Part shown: positions 56,480 through 64,000 of the stretch, piece by piece
How positions within the stretch are numbered: the first letter of the stretch is position 1
Layout: each line of letters begins with the position of its first letter
Source of the DNA: SXOA01 sp051004015
Lineage (GTDB): Bacteria > Planctomycetota > Planctomycetia > Pirellulales > Pirellulaceae
Direction of reading: 5' to 3'
NCBI GenBank assembly: GCA_051004015.1
Contig: JBPCKT010000157.1
Coordinates: 124,001-188,000, forward strand
DNA: 64,000 bases
Notes under the pieces: generated by a model
What the model was told of the DNA's origin: nothing
Databases searched by the model: none
What the model saw: the letters and a program-made list of their open reading frames with translations, nothing else
Program-made: the position numbers and the translations under genes

Positions 56480-57739
56480 ATGACCATCGGTTGTGAAGGC
56501 TATCGGCTGACGCGGCGCAGTATGCTCGCGGCCAGCGGTGCGTCGTTACTGGGTATGAGCATCCCGCGTTTGCTCGCCGCGGCGGGCAAGGACCACGCCG
56601 CCAAGTGCGAGAACGTCATTCTCTTCTGGAACGGCGGCGGCATGACCCACATCGATACGTGGGATCCCAAGCCGGGCCGCCCCACCGCTGGCGAGTTTCA
56701 GCCGATCAAGACTTCCGCTCCTGGGATTCAGATTTCCGAAATCTTCCCGACTCTGGCCAAGCAGATGCACCACTGCGCTCTGATTCGCTCCATCGCGGGC
56801 ACGCAGGGTGATCACGGCCGGGCCACTTATCAATTGCAGACCAGCTACTTGCCTGGCCCGAATCTGATTCATCCCGGCATGGGCTCCGTCGTTGCCCACG
56901 AGATGCCGAACCTCGGCGACCTCCCCGCCTACATCACCATCAGCGGCTTGGCTCCGCGGGCCGGCTATCTCGGACAGAAGTGCGAAGCCTATTTTGTGCC
57001 CAGTCCCGGCGATAAAGATCCCTACCTGGCCTTCCCGGAAGGTATCGCGGAACTCCGCGGCAACAAGCGGCTGGAGACACTGGCAAAATTCAACAAGCGG
57101 TTTAACGGCGACAGCAAAGACGAGCGGCTGGTTTCCACCCAGACTTCCATCGACGATGCCGTCCGCCTGATGCGGAGCCCAGCCCTGGAAGCTTTCGAGT
57201 TGGGTAAGGTCAACAAGTCCGTCATCGAGCGCTATGGGGACAACCCCTTCGGCCGCGGCGCACTTCTGGCCAAGCGGCTGGTCGAAAAGGGTGTCCGTTT
57301 TGTGCAGATCAATCGCGGCGGATTTGACGTTCACACCAACGCTTTCCCGGCAATGCGTGACCACGGCGAAGTGATGGACCCCGCATTGGCCTCGCTGGTT
57401 GCGGACCTGGCCGAAACCGGAATGCTCGAGAAGACGATGATCGTCATGCTCAGCGAATTCGGCCGCACTCCCAAAATCAACAAGGATGAAGGACGCGACC
57501 ACTGGGCCAGCGTCTTCAGTTGCTTCATCGCCGGCGGCGGCGTCCGCGGCGGCCAGGTCATCGGCTCGTCCGACGAGGACGGAGCGGAACCCAAGGACCG
57601 CCCGGTCAACGTGCCGGACATCCATGCCTCCATCTGCCACGCCCTGGGTATCAACGCCACGAAGGAAGTCATGACGCCCCTCAAGCGGCCCATGAAGCTT
57701 GTGGACAAGGGCGAAGTGGTGAAGGAACTGTTTGCCTAA
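56480..57739 (+). CDS. DUF1501 secreted protein paired with DUF1549/DUF1553
   Basis: 419 residues. Tat-type leader 'LTRRSMLAASGASLLGMSIPRLLA', then DUF1501: 'VILFWNGGGMTHIDTWDPKPGRPTAGEFQPIKTSAPG', 'ALIRSIAGTQGDHGRA', 'VRFVQINRGGFDVHTN', 'IVMLSEFGRTPKINKDEGRDHW', 'VPDIHASICHALGI'. Related to the alkaline phosphatase/sulfatase fold. AAGGAG lies 7 nt upstream of the ATG. Exported and probably acting with the upstream CxxCH protein; followed by a palindrome and a strong terminator. Confidence 0.93.
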   Translation: MTIGCEGYRLTRRSMLAASGASLLGMSIPRLLAAAGKDHAAKCENVILFWNGGGMTHIDTWDPKPGRPTAGEFQPIKTSAPGIQISEIFPTLAKQMHHCALIRSIAGTQGDHGRATYQLQTSYLPGPNLIHPGMGSVVAHEMPNLGDLPAYITISGLAPRAGYLGQKCEAYFVPSPGDKDPYLAFPEGIAELRGNKRLETLAKFNKRFNGDSKDERLVSTQTSIDDAVRLMRSPALEAFELGKVNKSVIERYGDNPFGRGALLAKRLVEKGVRFVQINRGGFDVHTNAFPAMRDHGEVMDPALASLVADLAETGMLEKTMIVMLSEFGRTPKINKDEGRDHWASVFSCFIAGGGVRGGQVIGSSDEDGAEPKDRPVNVPDIHASICHALGINATKEVMTPLKRPMKLVDKGEVVKELFA

Positions 57740-57746
57740 GGTTCGT

Positions 57747-57768
57747 TGGGCAAGCGCCGGCTTGCCCA
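57747..57768. repeat. Short palindrome after DUF1501
   Basis: TGGGCAAGC-GCCG-GCTTGCCCA, 9-bp arms, 7 nt after the stop codon. No U tract, so it is more likely a member of the short palindrome group than the terminator itself. Confidence 0.5.
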
Positions 57769-57789
57769 TCTGCAAAATGACTTTGCACA

Positions 57790-57831
57790 CGGCCTGGTGG
57801 GAAGCGCTGCGCTTTCCCACCAGGCCGTTTT
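57790..57831 (+). terminator. Intrinsic terminator of the DUF1549-DUF1501 operon
   Basis: 14-bp perfect stem CGGCCTGGTGGGAA/TTCCCACCAGGCCG with a 10-nt loop, followed by TTTT (57828-57831). Confidence 0.8.
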
Positions 57832-57945
57832 GCTAGAAGAGTGATTCTCCGGCACTGTGTTTCATTGATACAACGTTTCATCGGTACAACCGTAACGATT
57901 GGCAAAGGCCACGCCACTTGTAGGTAATGCCCAGGCCGCAAATCC

Positions 57946-57974
57946 TTGACGCTTTGCTCACCGGAAAATACTTT
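57946..57974 (+). promoter_or_regulatory. Possible promoter for the TPR gene
   Basis: TTGACG (57946-57951), 17-nt spacer, TACTTT (57969-57974). Predicted start is about 60 nt before the ATG at 58042. The -10 is weak. Confidence 0.3.
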
Positions 57975-58041
57975 GAATAGTTTGTCGTCGTAGCCACAGG
58001 CGGCACGCCTATTGGCTGGCTTGTATCGCAGGACTTTTCTA

Positions 58042-60429
58042 ATGCGCATGATTCCGACCGCTGGGCTCACCTTTCTTTCCTTTGGTCTCGTGCTGGCTTC
58101 CGCTTTTGCGCAGGACAAGCCGGCCGAACCCACCGGCGCTCCCGTCCGCGGCTCGATCGTCGAGGACCGGGCCGCCAAGCAGCTCCTGGAAGCGGGAGAT
58201 GCGCGTCTGGACGCCGACGAAGCGACCAAGGCCGTGGAAATCTGGAAGTCGGTCATCGAGCGCTACCCGCGCAGCAAGCACCGTTATGAGGCACACCTGC
58301 GGCTGGGGAACTATTATCTCGACCGTGACCGGGCGTATGACAAAGCCCGCGCCCATTTTGAGCAGGTGGCGACCGAAGAGAACAAGGTTGAGGAGCAGCG
58401 GGCGGAAGCAACTCTGAAGACGGGAATTTGCTTTTACCATTCCCGCAATTTCGGCAAAAGTTTTCAGATCATGCGGGAAGTGGTGGAGAAGTATCCCGTC
58501 AGCCCACAGGTGAATGAAGCTTATTACTACATCGGTTTGGGGCACTTTCAACTCGGCCATTACAGCCGGGCGATCACCGCCCTGGAAAAGGTCGGCACGA
58601 CGCTCAGTGGAGAAAGCGGTAAAAACGAGAAGCTGGAAGCGGGCAAGCGGTTTTTCATCAAAATCGAAGACGCCGACCTTGCCGTGCTGGAGCCGAGCCA
58701 GACGGTGAAGGTCCTGTGCAAGACCTCCGGCGGCGATGAAGAGTTGGTCGACGCCTTCCCCGTGGGGCGCAATGTGAGGTTAGTGCTGGGCTCCCTGCCG
58801 TCAAAACTGGGGCGGCCCATTGCAAAGAACGGCACGTTGGAAGTTCGCGGCGGCGACAAGATTCTCGTCACCTACACTGATGAGCACACCGCGGAGAAAA
58901 AGCTCAAGGTCCCCGTGAACCGCGAAGTGTTGGTCGTGGGGACCGCGATGGCCGCGCTTACCGATGGCGCGTATAGCGAAACGGTGAACGGCGTGGTTCT
59001 CGGCAAGTCCGTCAACGTGCGAATCGCCGATGCCGACAAGGATGTGAGCGATGCCGCCGACAACCTGACCGCGCTAGTCGAAGTTTATCGCTCAAAGACC
59101 GAATCGGAAATCGAGCTGGAGTTGGCCGCCAAGCTCAAGGAAGCCGGCGCACCCCCGAAAGCGCCGGCGGATGGCGACGCCAAGAAGCTGACCGAAGGGC
59201 TGCCCGCCGCTGAAGCGGAAATCGACAAATGGAAGCTCGTCGACAAGGTCGAAATCACTCTGAGTGAATCAAAACTTGCCGCCTCGGCGTCGACGCGAGC
59301 CAAAGTCAATCAATCCGGTGATAAGACGGGACCAGCGGGCGTCGAAAAGACTGCGCCTTCCTCTAATGCACCCGTAGCCGGTACCGATGAGCCGCCTGAC
59401 GACGGCACCCTCCACACCGGCGTCTTCCAGGCGACCATTTCACTTCAAAAAGCCGAGCAGCCGGTGGCCGGCGATCAAATCCTGCAAGCAATTCCCAGTG
59501 ACCAGGTCCGGGTCACCTACCTCGATGATGTTCACAGCCGCGAGGGAGTGCGACAAGTAACCGCCGTGGCGCGTTGCCTGGAAGGAAACATCGGCGGCGT
59601 CCGCGTGACGAAGGCGGAAATCTCCGACCAGGAGCTGCGCATCCAGACACAGCTCAAGACGGCCGACGCCCTGACGAACATCGGCAACCGCTACAAGGAG
59701 TTCGGCCTCAAGGAAAAGGCGGAGGACAAGTACACGCAGGCCCTCAGCGTCTGCGAGGACGTCGCCGAAGAAGCCCGCAAGCTTGGTGGTAGCCTGCTGG
59801 AACAGACGTACGTTCAATTGTGGAACATCTACTTCGCCATGGACAAGTTGGACCTGGCCTCTGCCATGTGCCAGCGTCTGCAGTCCGAATTCCCGGAAAG
59901 CGGCTTTGTCGATGACGCCCTGTTGCAGCTCGGCGACGTGGCTCGCAAGCAAGGAGATTTACAGCGGGCCATCGGAATCTACTCGCGGCTCGTCGCCATG
60001 CAAACCAGCCAGCTTCGCGGTGAGGCTCAGTACGGCATCGCCGAGTGCTACGAGCAGATGGCGAGTAAGAGCGAAGGGGCTGCCGCCGCCCAGTTGCAGG
60101 ACCGGTCGTTTCAGGAGTTTAAGAAGGTCTACGACGAGTTCCCGGACAGCGGCCGCGTCGGCGAGGCGGTCGCCAAGATGGCCAACTACTACTACATCCA
60201 AAAGGACTACGCCCGGGCCGTCGACACGTTCGAGACGGTCCTCAACAACCAGCCCGACGCGAAATTCCTGGATGTGATCCTGTTCAACTACGGCCGCTGT
60301 CTGTACCGTATGGACCGCAAGGTCGACGCCAAACGGCGGTTCGACCAGCTCATCAGCGAATTCCCCGAAAGCCCCCTCGCCGCCGACGCCAAGAAGATTT
60401 CCGAAGCCCTCGCCAAAGCGGGGGGATAG
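58042..60429 (+). CDS. Large secreted TPR protein
   Basis: 795 residues. Signal peptide (MRMIPTAGLTFLSFGLVLAS...AQ), N-terminal TPR units (about 50-200; 'AHLRLGNYYLDRDRAYDKARAHFEQVA', 'NEAYYYIGLGHFQLGHYSRAITALEKV'), a beta-rich middle (about 210-530) with an Ala/Ser/Lys linker, and C-terminal TPR/YbgF-like repeats (about 545-790; 'ADALTNIGNRYKEFGLKEKAEDKYTQALSV', 'DDALLQLGDVARKQGDLQRAIGIYSRLV'). Probably a periplasmic scaffold. ATG 58042 (AGGA 7 nt upstream) is preferred over TTG at 58012. The similar gene downstream, 131 nt away, suggests they act together. Confidence 0.85.
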   Translation: MRMIPTAGLTFLSFGLVLASAFAQDKPAEPTGAPVRGSIVEDRAAKQLLEAGDARLDADEATKAVEIWKSVIERYPRSKHRYEAHLRLGNYYLDRDRAYDKARAHFEQVATEENKVEEQRAEATLKTGICFYHSRNFGKSFQIMREVVEKYPVSPQVNEAYYYIGLGHFQLGHYSRAITALEKVGTTLSGESGKNEKLEAGKRFFIKIEDADLAVLEPSQTVKVLCKTSGGDEELVDAFPVGRNVRLVLGSLPSKLGRPIAKNGTLEVRGGDKILVTYTDEHTAEKKLKVPVNREVLVVGTAMAALTDGAYSETVNGVVLGKSVNVRIADADKDVSDAADNLTALVEVYRSKTESEIELELAAKLKEAGAPPKAPADGDAKKLTEGLPAAEAEIDKWKLVDKVEITLSESKLAASASTRAKVNQSGDKTGPAGVEKTAPSSNAPVAGTDEPPDDGTLHTGVFQATISLQKAEQPVAGDQILQAIPSDQVRVTYLDDVHSREGVRQVTAVARCLEGNIGGVRVTKAEISDQELRIQTQLKTADALTNIGNRYKEFGLKEKAEDKYTQALSVCEDVAEEARKLGGSLLEQTYVQLWNIYFAMDKLDLASAMCQRLQSEFPESGFVDDALLQLGDVARKQGDLQRAIGIYSRLVAMQTSQLRGEAQYGIAECYEQMASKSEGAAAAQLQDRSFQEFKKVYDEFPDSGRVGEAVAKMANYYYIQKDYARAVDTFETVLNNQPDAKFLDVILFNYGRCLYRMDRKVDAKRRFDQLISEFPESPLAADAKKISEALAKAGG

Positions 60430-60440
60430 TAGGTAACCCT

Positions 60441-60538
60441 GCGTCCCAAGCTCTGCTTGGGACGCAAAGTAACGAAGCTCTGCTTCGAGAATGGAAGCAG
60501 AGCTTCCAGACGCGCGTTCCCAAGCGGAGCTTGGGAAC
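60441..60538. repeat. Four consecutive hairpins sharing the core AAGCTCTGCTT
   Basis: Hairpins at 60441-60465 (GCGTCCCAAGC-TCT-GCTTGGGACGC), 60473-60487 (CGAAGCTCTGCTTCG), 60493-60507 (GGAAGCAGAGCTTCC, the inverse of the same core) and 60516-60538 (arms GTTCCCAAGC/GCTTGGGAAC around GGA). They fill the spacer between the two TPR genes. Confidence 0.7.
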
Positions 60539-60560
60539 GAGAACGAACGAGACCAAATAA

Positions 60561-63500
60561 ATGAAATATTCTCTCCCCTTCGCCCTCCTCTTCCTCGCCG
60601 GCTTCTCCTTCGCTCAGGACAAGCCCGACGTTCCCAAGCCGGAGGAAAAGGCCGTCGATGTCATTGGCCAGCAGGCTGCCGCGCTCGAAGCGGAGCTGGG
60701 CAAATTCAAGGACAGCACTCCCGAAGCTGCCGAGGCGATGGTCAAGCTCGTCGACCTGTATCACAAAGACGGTCGGCTGTTCGGCCTGGTGCGTGTGGGT
60801 CAGCAGTTCGCCTCCGCCCATCCGACCGATCCGCGGCACAAGGCGGTCATGCTCAAGCTCATCGACGGCCTCGAGGCCATCAGTCGAAACAAGGATCTTT
60901 CCGCGGTCTGCCGCCAGTTTCTGGCCCGCTATGAAGGCCAGCCGGAATGTCCCGAGGTGGAAATCCGCTTGGCGAATGCCATGAATCAACTTGAGGATCG
61001 CGCCCGCGCCGCCGACGCCTGCAGAGCGGTCTGGAAACGGCAAGGGCCAACCGAAATCGGCCGCCGCTACGGAGCGATGGCCGTGCAACAGTACAGCGCG
61101 GCCAACACGGGAGAGACCATCACCGCTGCGGCGGAGCTTGCCGATGAGATGCTCGACAAGCTGCCCGCCGGCGAATACGCCAAGGAGCTCGGCCACCATT
61201 CGTTCTGGGAATGGCGGCGGATCGGCCAGTGGGCCAAGGCCACCGCGGTCGGAACCAAGCTCATCGCCAAAAATCTCGTCGGCGATAACGAAGCCCTGCG
61301 GCAGTTCCACCTGTACATGGCGGAGAACCAGGGGAACCTGGGCCAGCACGCCAATGCCGCCGAGAGCTTTAAGAAGGCCCGCGCTCTTCGCGACGAGCCA
61401 TCCTCCCATTACAACGTCGTCTTTCGCCTGTATCATGCCGGCGCGAAGCCCGCGGAACTGGAGCCGCTCGTCAATGAATATGTCAGCAAGTACCCCGCCC
61501 GGCCCGACCGATTTCAACTGCAAAGCTATCTGGCCATTTCCTTGCTGAATAACGGCGACAAACCCCGCGCCGTGCAGATGTTTGCTTCGCTCCTGGCGGA
61601 CGATCCGGCCACTAACGGCAATGCCAGCTACTTCGCTCGCGAGAACGGCGCGGAGCCCGCTCAAATTGCCGATAGCGAGCAAAAGCTGCTAGCCGCCATC
61701 GCGCAGAAAAAGGAGGGGGCCTACTACCTGCGGTATGTGCTGGCGACGGAGATCTACCGCGACCGCTACAAAGATATGGTGCAGGGGAAGGCCAAGGCCA
61801 AGCAGATGTTCCGCGAGCTGATTTCGCAGTCACCGACGGATGACGGACACACGTCCGGCGCAGTCGATTATCTGCTCTACAACGCCGCCAGCGATGACGA
61901 ATTCAAGAGTGACCTGGCCCTGATTTTTGCTGCCCGAGCGCAGTATCCGCACCTGCCGACGTTTCGCGACATGGTGAAGACCTGGTCCGCCGCTGCACGG
62001 CAGAACAAGGATCATGCCCCTCGCGCCGCCATTGCGATGGATGAATTCAAGAAGGCTTCTGCCGAACCAATGACCACGGCCTTCGCCGAACAGCGGAACA
62101 ACCAGTACCCGCCGGGAGAGGCCATCCGCAACAACCTGCTCGACGCGGGGACATTTGACAAGCTCAACGACTCCGCCGCCCGTTACGCCCTCACCACGCA
62201 GATGGAATGGTTTCGCCATTATGCTCCCGGCAACAAACGGGGAGAGATGATTCGCGTCTACGCCCTCTGGTGCAAACGCTTTCCCACCGATTTCCCAGCC
62301 GCCTTCGGCTGGCTGGAAACGGCGACTGACTACGGCAAGCCGGAGGACTGCAAGGCGGCTGCGGGGAACCTACTCAAATTTGAGCCCCAGTCAAACAATG
62401 CGGACATCTGGCGGCGGCTGCTCATCGCGGCGGATCGGAACAATGATGCGGCGATGGCCAAGCAGGCCCATACGTGGATGACGCAGGCCATCGCCAAGTT
62501 TGGAAACGAGCCGACTTATGCCAGCGGCATCGGGGATTTGCTCCTGAAGTATCAACTGGAGAATGAAACCGTCGCTCACTGGACAGCGTGCGTGGCTCTC
62601 AATCGCCAGTATGCCGAATCGCGGGAGTGCGCCAGCCGTCTTATCGGGCGGATGAAGACCCCGGCAGAACGCCTGGCGTTTATCACGGAACTGCTGAAGC
62701 ACGACACAGATTTCTTCGGCCGCTACACGCAGTGGCTGGCAGACGATTACTTGAAGGCTGGCGACCTGGCCAGCTTCGACCGGGTTCTGAAGGAAGCCCG
62801 TGTGCGGCAGAACGAGCGGCCGTTCCGCGGCTGGGACATCGACATTTGGGTTGCCAACCAGTGGTTCGATGGCGTGCGGGCGAATGTGGAAATGAAGGAA
62901 GATGTCAAGCAGAAGTTCTACGTCGCGCTCGCTGCCGCGGAAATCTATCCCGCCTCCGGCGGCGCGGCGATGGCCATTCTGGAAACGCAGCCCGAAGACC
63001 CGGCCAACAAAACCAAGCGGCTGCTGGAGCTGCAGAAAATCACCCGCAGCGTCGGCAATGAATATTACGACTGGGACCGGCTCTCTCCGTTCGCCCAGAA
63101 TGCCGTCACCCGCAAGGATTTCGTCGCCGCGGCGGTCCTTTCCACCGGCATGCTGGCCAACATCCCCAACGTCGATGAGCCGCGAAAGAAAGCCGCCCGC
63201 GACCTGGCGACCCAGTCTTTTGCCCGGCTCGGCAGCGTCGGCCTGACGATTGATGAGAACAGTCCGCTCGCGCCGCTGATGCAAGCTGCATTGTATTACC
63301 GTCTGGGCGATGAGCGGCTGGCATTCGATTCGTACCTAAACAACAAAGTCCTCTTCGATGCCAACCGCAACCAGCTTCCGCCGGACTTCCTCACGTTCAT
63401 CTGTGAGAGGCTAATGGCGGCTGGCGGCGACGCCAATCACGAAGCCGTCGAGGAAATTCTCCGCGGCTGGCTGGTGCAATTCAGCGAATCGATGCAGGTC

Positions 63501-64000
63501 GACGAAGGGACCAAGGCCAAAATGCAGCTCGCGCTGGCCAAGAATTTCTACAAAGCCCGCCGCTACGATATCGCCCGCAGCGAATTTACCACTGTCGTCA
63601 ACCGCTACGCCATGACGCCGCAGGCGATCGAGGCGGAATTCGGCATCGGCGAGACCTTCATGGCTCAGAAGGTCTACGACCAGGCGGAACTGGTCTTCGA
63701 GAAGTTGTCTCACAACTCGGAGATCGACGTCGTGGTGCGGGCGGAATTCCTCCGCGGCGTCCTGGCTTTCCGCCGTGGCGACCGGGATGAAGCCCGCGAC
63801 ATCTTCAAAGCAGTCCTGGAGCGCGTGCCCAGTGTCGAAGTGGCCAACCAGGCGCTCTTTAATCTCGCCGAAGTTTACGGCTCGGAAGAAAAGTACATTG
63901 ACCAGCTCAATTTGCTCCGCACCGTCGGCCGCTTGGGCCGGGCCAGCAAACGCCGCCACGTGCCGGGCATGCCTCTTTCCATCGTTGTCCACGATAGCGA
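60561..64000 (+). CDS. Very large secreted TPR protein (partial, runs off the end)
   Basis: At least 1146 codons with no stop before the window ends. Signal peptide MKYSLPFALLFLAGFSFAQ, then many helical repeat units of TPR/tetratricopeptide-like type throughout, for example 'AAEAMVKLVDLYHKDGRLFGLVRVGQQFAS', 'NQGNLGQHANAAESFKKARAL', 'SYLAISLLNNGDKPRAVQMFASLL', 'KAKMQLALAKNFYKARRYDIARSEFTTVVNRY' and 'FLRGVLAFRRGDRDEARDIFKAVLERVP'. Exported and probably a periplasmic scaffold acting with the preceding TPR protein. No SD (leader is AT-rich: CCAAATAA before ATG). Family not recognised beyond the repeats. Confidence 0.85.
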   Translation, partial: MKYSLPFALLFLAGFSFAQDKPDVPKPEEKAVDVIGQQAAALEAELGKFKDSTPEAAEAMVKLVDLYHKDGRLFGLVRVGQQFASAHPTDPRHKAVMLKLIDGLEAISRNKDLSAVCRQFLARYEGQPECPEVEIRLANAMNQLEDRARAADACRAVWKRQGPTEIGRRYGAMAVQQYSAANTGETITAAAELADEMLDKLPAGEYAKELGHHSFWEWRRIGQWAKATAVGTKLIAKNLVGDNEALRQFHLYMAENQGNLGQHANAAESFKKARALRDEPSSHYNVVFRLYHAGAKPAELEPLVNEYVSKYPARPDRFQLQSYLAISLLNNGDKPRAVQMFASLLADDPATNGNASYFARENGAEPAQIADSEQKLLAAIAQKKEGAYYLRYVLATEIYRDRYKDMVQGKAKAKQMFRELISQSPTDDGHTSGAVDYLLYNAASDDEFKSDLALIFAARAQYPHLPTFRDMVKTWSAAARQNKDHAPRAAIAMDEFKKASAEPMTTAFAEQRNNQYPPGEAIRNNLLDAGTFDKLNDSAARYALTTQMEWFRHYAPGNKRGEMIRVYALWCKRFPTDFPAAFGWLETATDYGKPEDCKAAAGNLLKFEPQSNNADIWRRLLIAADRNNDAAMAKQAHTWMTQAIAKFGNEPTYASGIGDLLLKYQLENETVAHWTACVALNRQYAESRECASRLIGRMKTPAERLAFITELLKHDTDFFGRYTQWLADDYLKAGDLASFDRVLKEARVRQNERPFRGWDIDIWVANQWFDGVRANVEMKEDVKQKFYVALAAAEIYPASGGAAMAILETQPEDPANKTKRLLELQKITRSVGNEYYDWDRLSPFAQNAVTRKDFVAAAVLSTGMLANIPNVDEPRKKAARDLATQSFARLGSVGLTIDENSPLAPLMQAALYYRLGDERLAFDSYLNNKVLFDANRNQLPPDFLTFICERLMAAGGDANHEAVEEILRGWLVQFSESMQVDEGTKAKMQLALAKNFYKARRYDIARSEFTTVVNRYAMTPQAIEAEFGIGETFMAQKVYDQAELVFEKLSHNSEIDVVVRAEFLRGVLAFRRGDRDEARDIFKAVLERVPSVEVANQALFNLAEVYGSEEKYIDQLNLLRTVGRLGRASKRRHVPGMPLSIVVHDS

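Noticed and set aside
60288..61682. 464-aa minus-strand ORF
   Set aside because: Antisense to the TPR genes; no coding features.

Overview
The window looks like chromosome from a planctomycete, most likely a member of the Gemmatales (inference). The evidence is two DUF1501 proteins, a DUF1549/DUF1553 CxxCH protein, a PVC-type CxxCH beta-propeller protein, a DUF1598 protein, an FG-GAP/ASPIC-UnbV protein, a kinase-like protein with the N-terminal module typical of planctomycete kinases, high GC, many weak or absent Shine-Dalgarno (SD) sites, and many intergenic palindromes. No prophage, CRISPR array, IS element or rRNA was seen.

Layout. 1-17.6 kb is almost entirely minus strand: a serine hydrolase and a PVC heme protein, an ArsR-type regulator, a DUF1598 secreted protein, a neutral-ceramidase-like hydrolase, a two-gene operon (pseudokinase with a secretin-like C-terminus, then a zinc-ribbon membrane protein with the same kind of domain), a Tsp/Prc-type protease and a CbiX-like chelatase. 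17.6-34.8 kb is mixed: DUF4058, DUF1326, threonine dehydratase, polA overlapping coaE, a ParD/ParE-type toxin-antitoxin pair, DUF1028, a BFD-like ferredoxin with an M20 peptidase, a deoxyribosyltransferase-like protein with rlmN, a cyclic-nucleotide-binding gene broken by an in-frame TAA, FG-GAP, DUF1501, and myo-inositol oxygenase. 34.9-41.4 kb holds a slipin, a dense minus-strand array of 22 tRNA or tRNA-like genes, a small ORF plus intrinsic terminator just upstream of that array, and cydAB preceded by a canonical tRNA-Arg. 41.5-53.1 kb carries a sugar isomerase with deoC, a lipoprotein, an operon (tandem alpha/beta hydrolase, 43-aa membrane protein, PfkB kinase, zinc-ribbon acyl carrier protein), a ThuA-like protein, a methyltransferase, a ketoacyl synthase lacking its catalytic Cys, and a HD-GYP phosphodiesterase. 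53.4-64 kb is plus strand: DUF2726, the DUF1549/DUF1501 pair with a promoter and terminator, and two large secreted TPR proteins, the last running off the end.

Most unusual features. (1) The tRNA array at 36397-38627 covers most amino acids but has many degenerate members: C33 in two anticodon loops, a broken acceptor stem, weak D arms, and one gene with a 16-nt palindrome in the anticodon region. It sits 13 nt downstream of a strong terminator that follows a 32-codon ORF, an arrangement resembling attenuation. (2) The pseudokinase/secretin-like pair. (3) The Cys-less ketoacyl synthase and the zinc-ribbon acyl carrier protein. (4) Several families of structured intergenic repeats, one showing covariation between copies.
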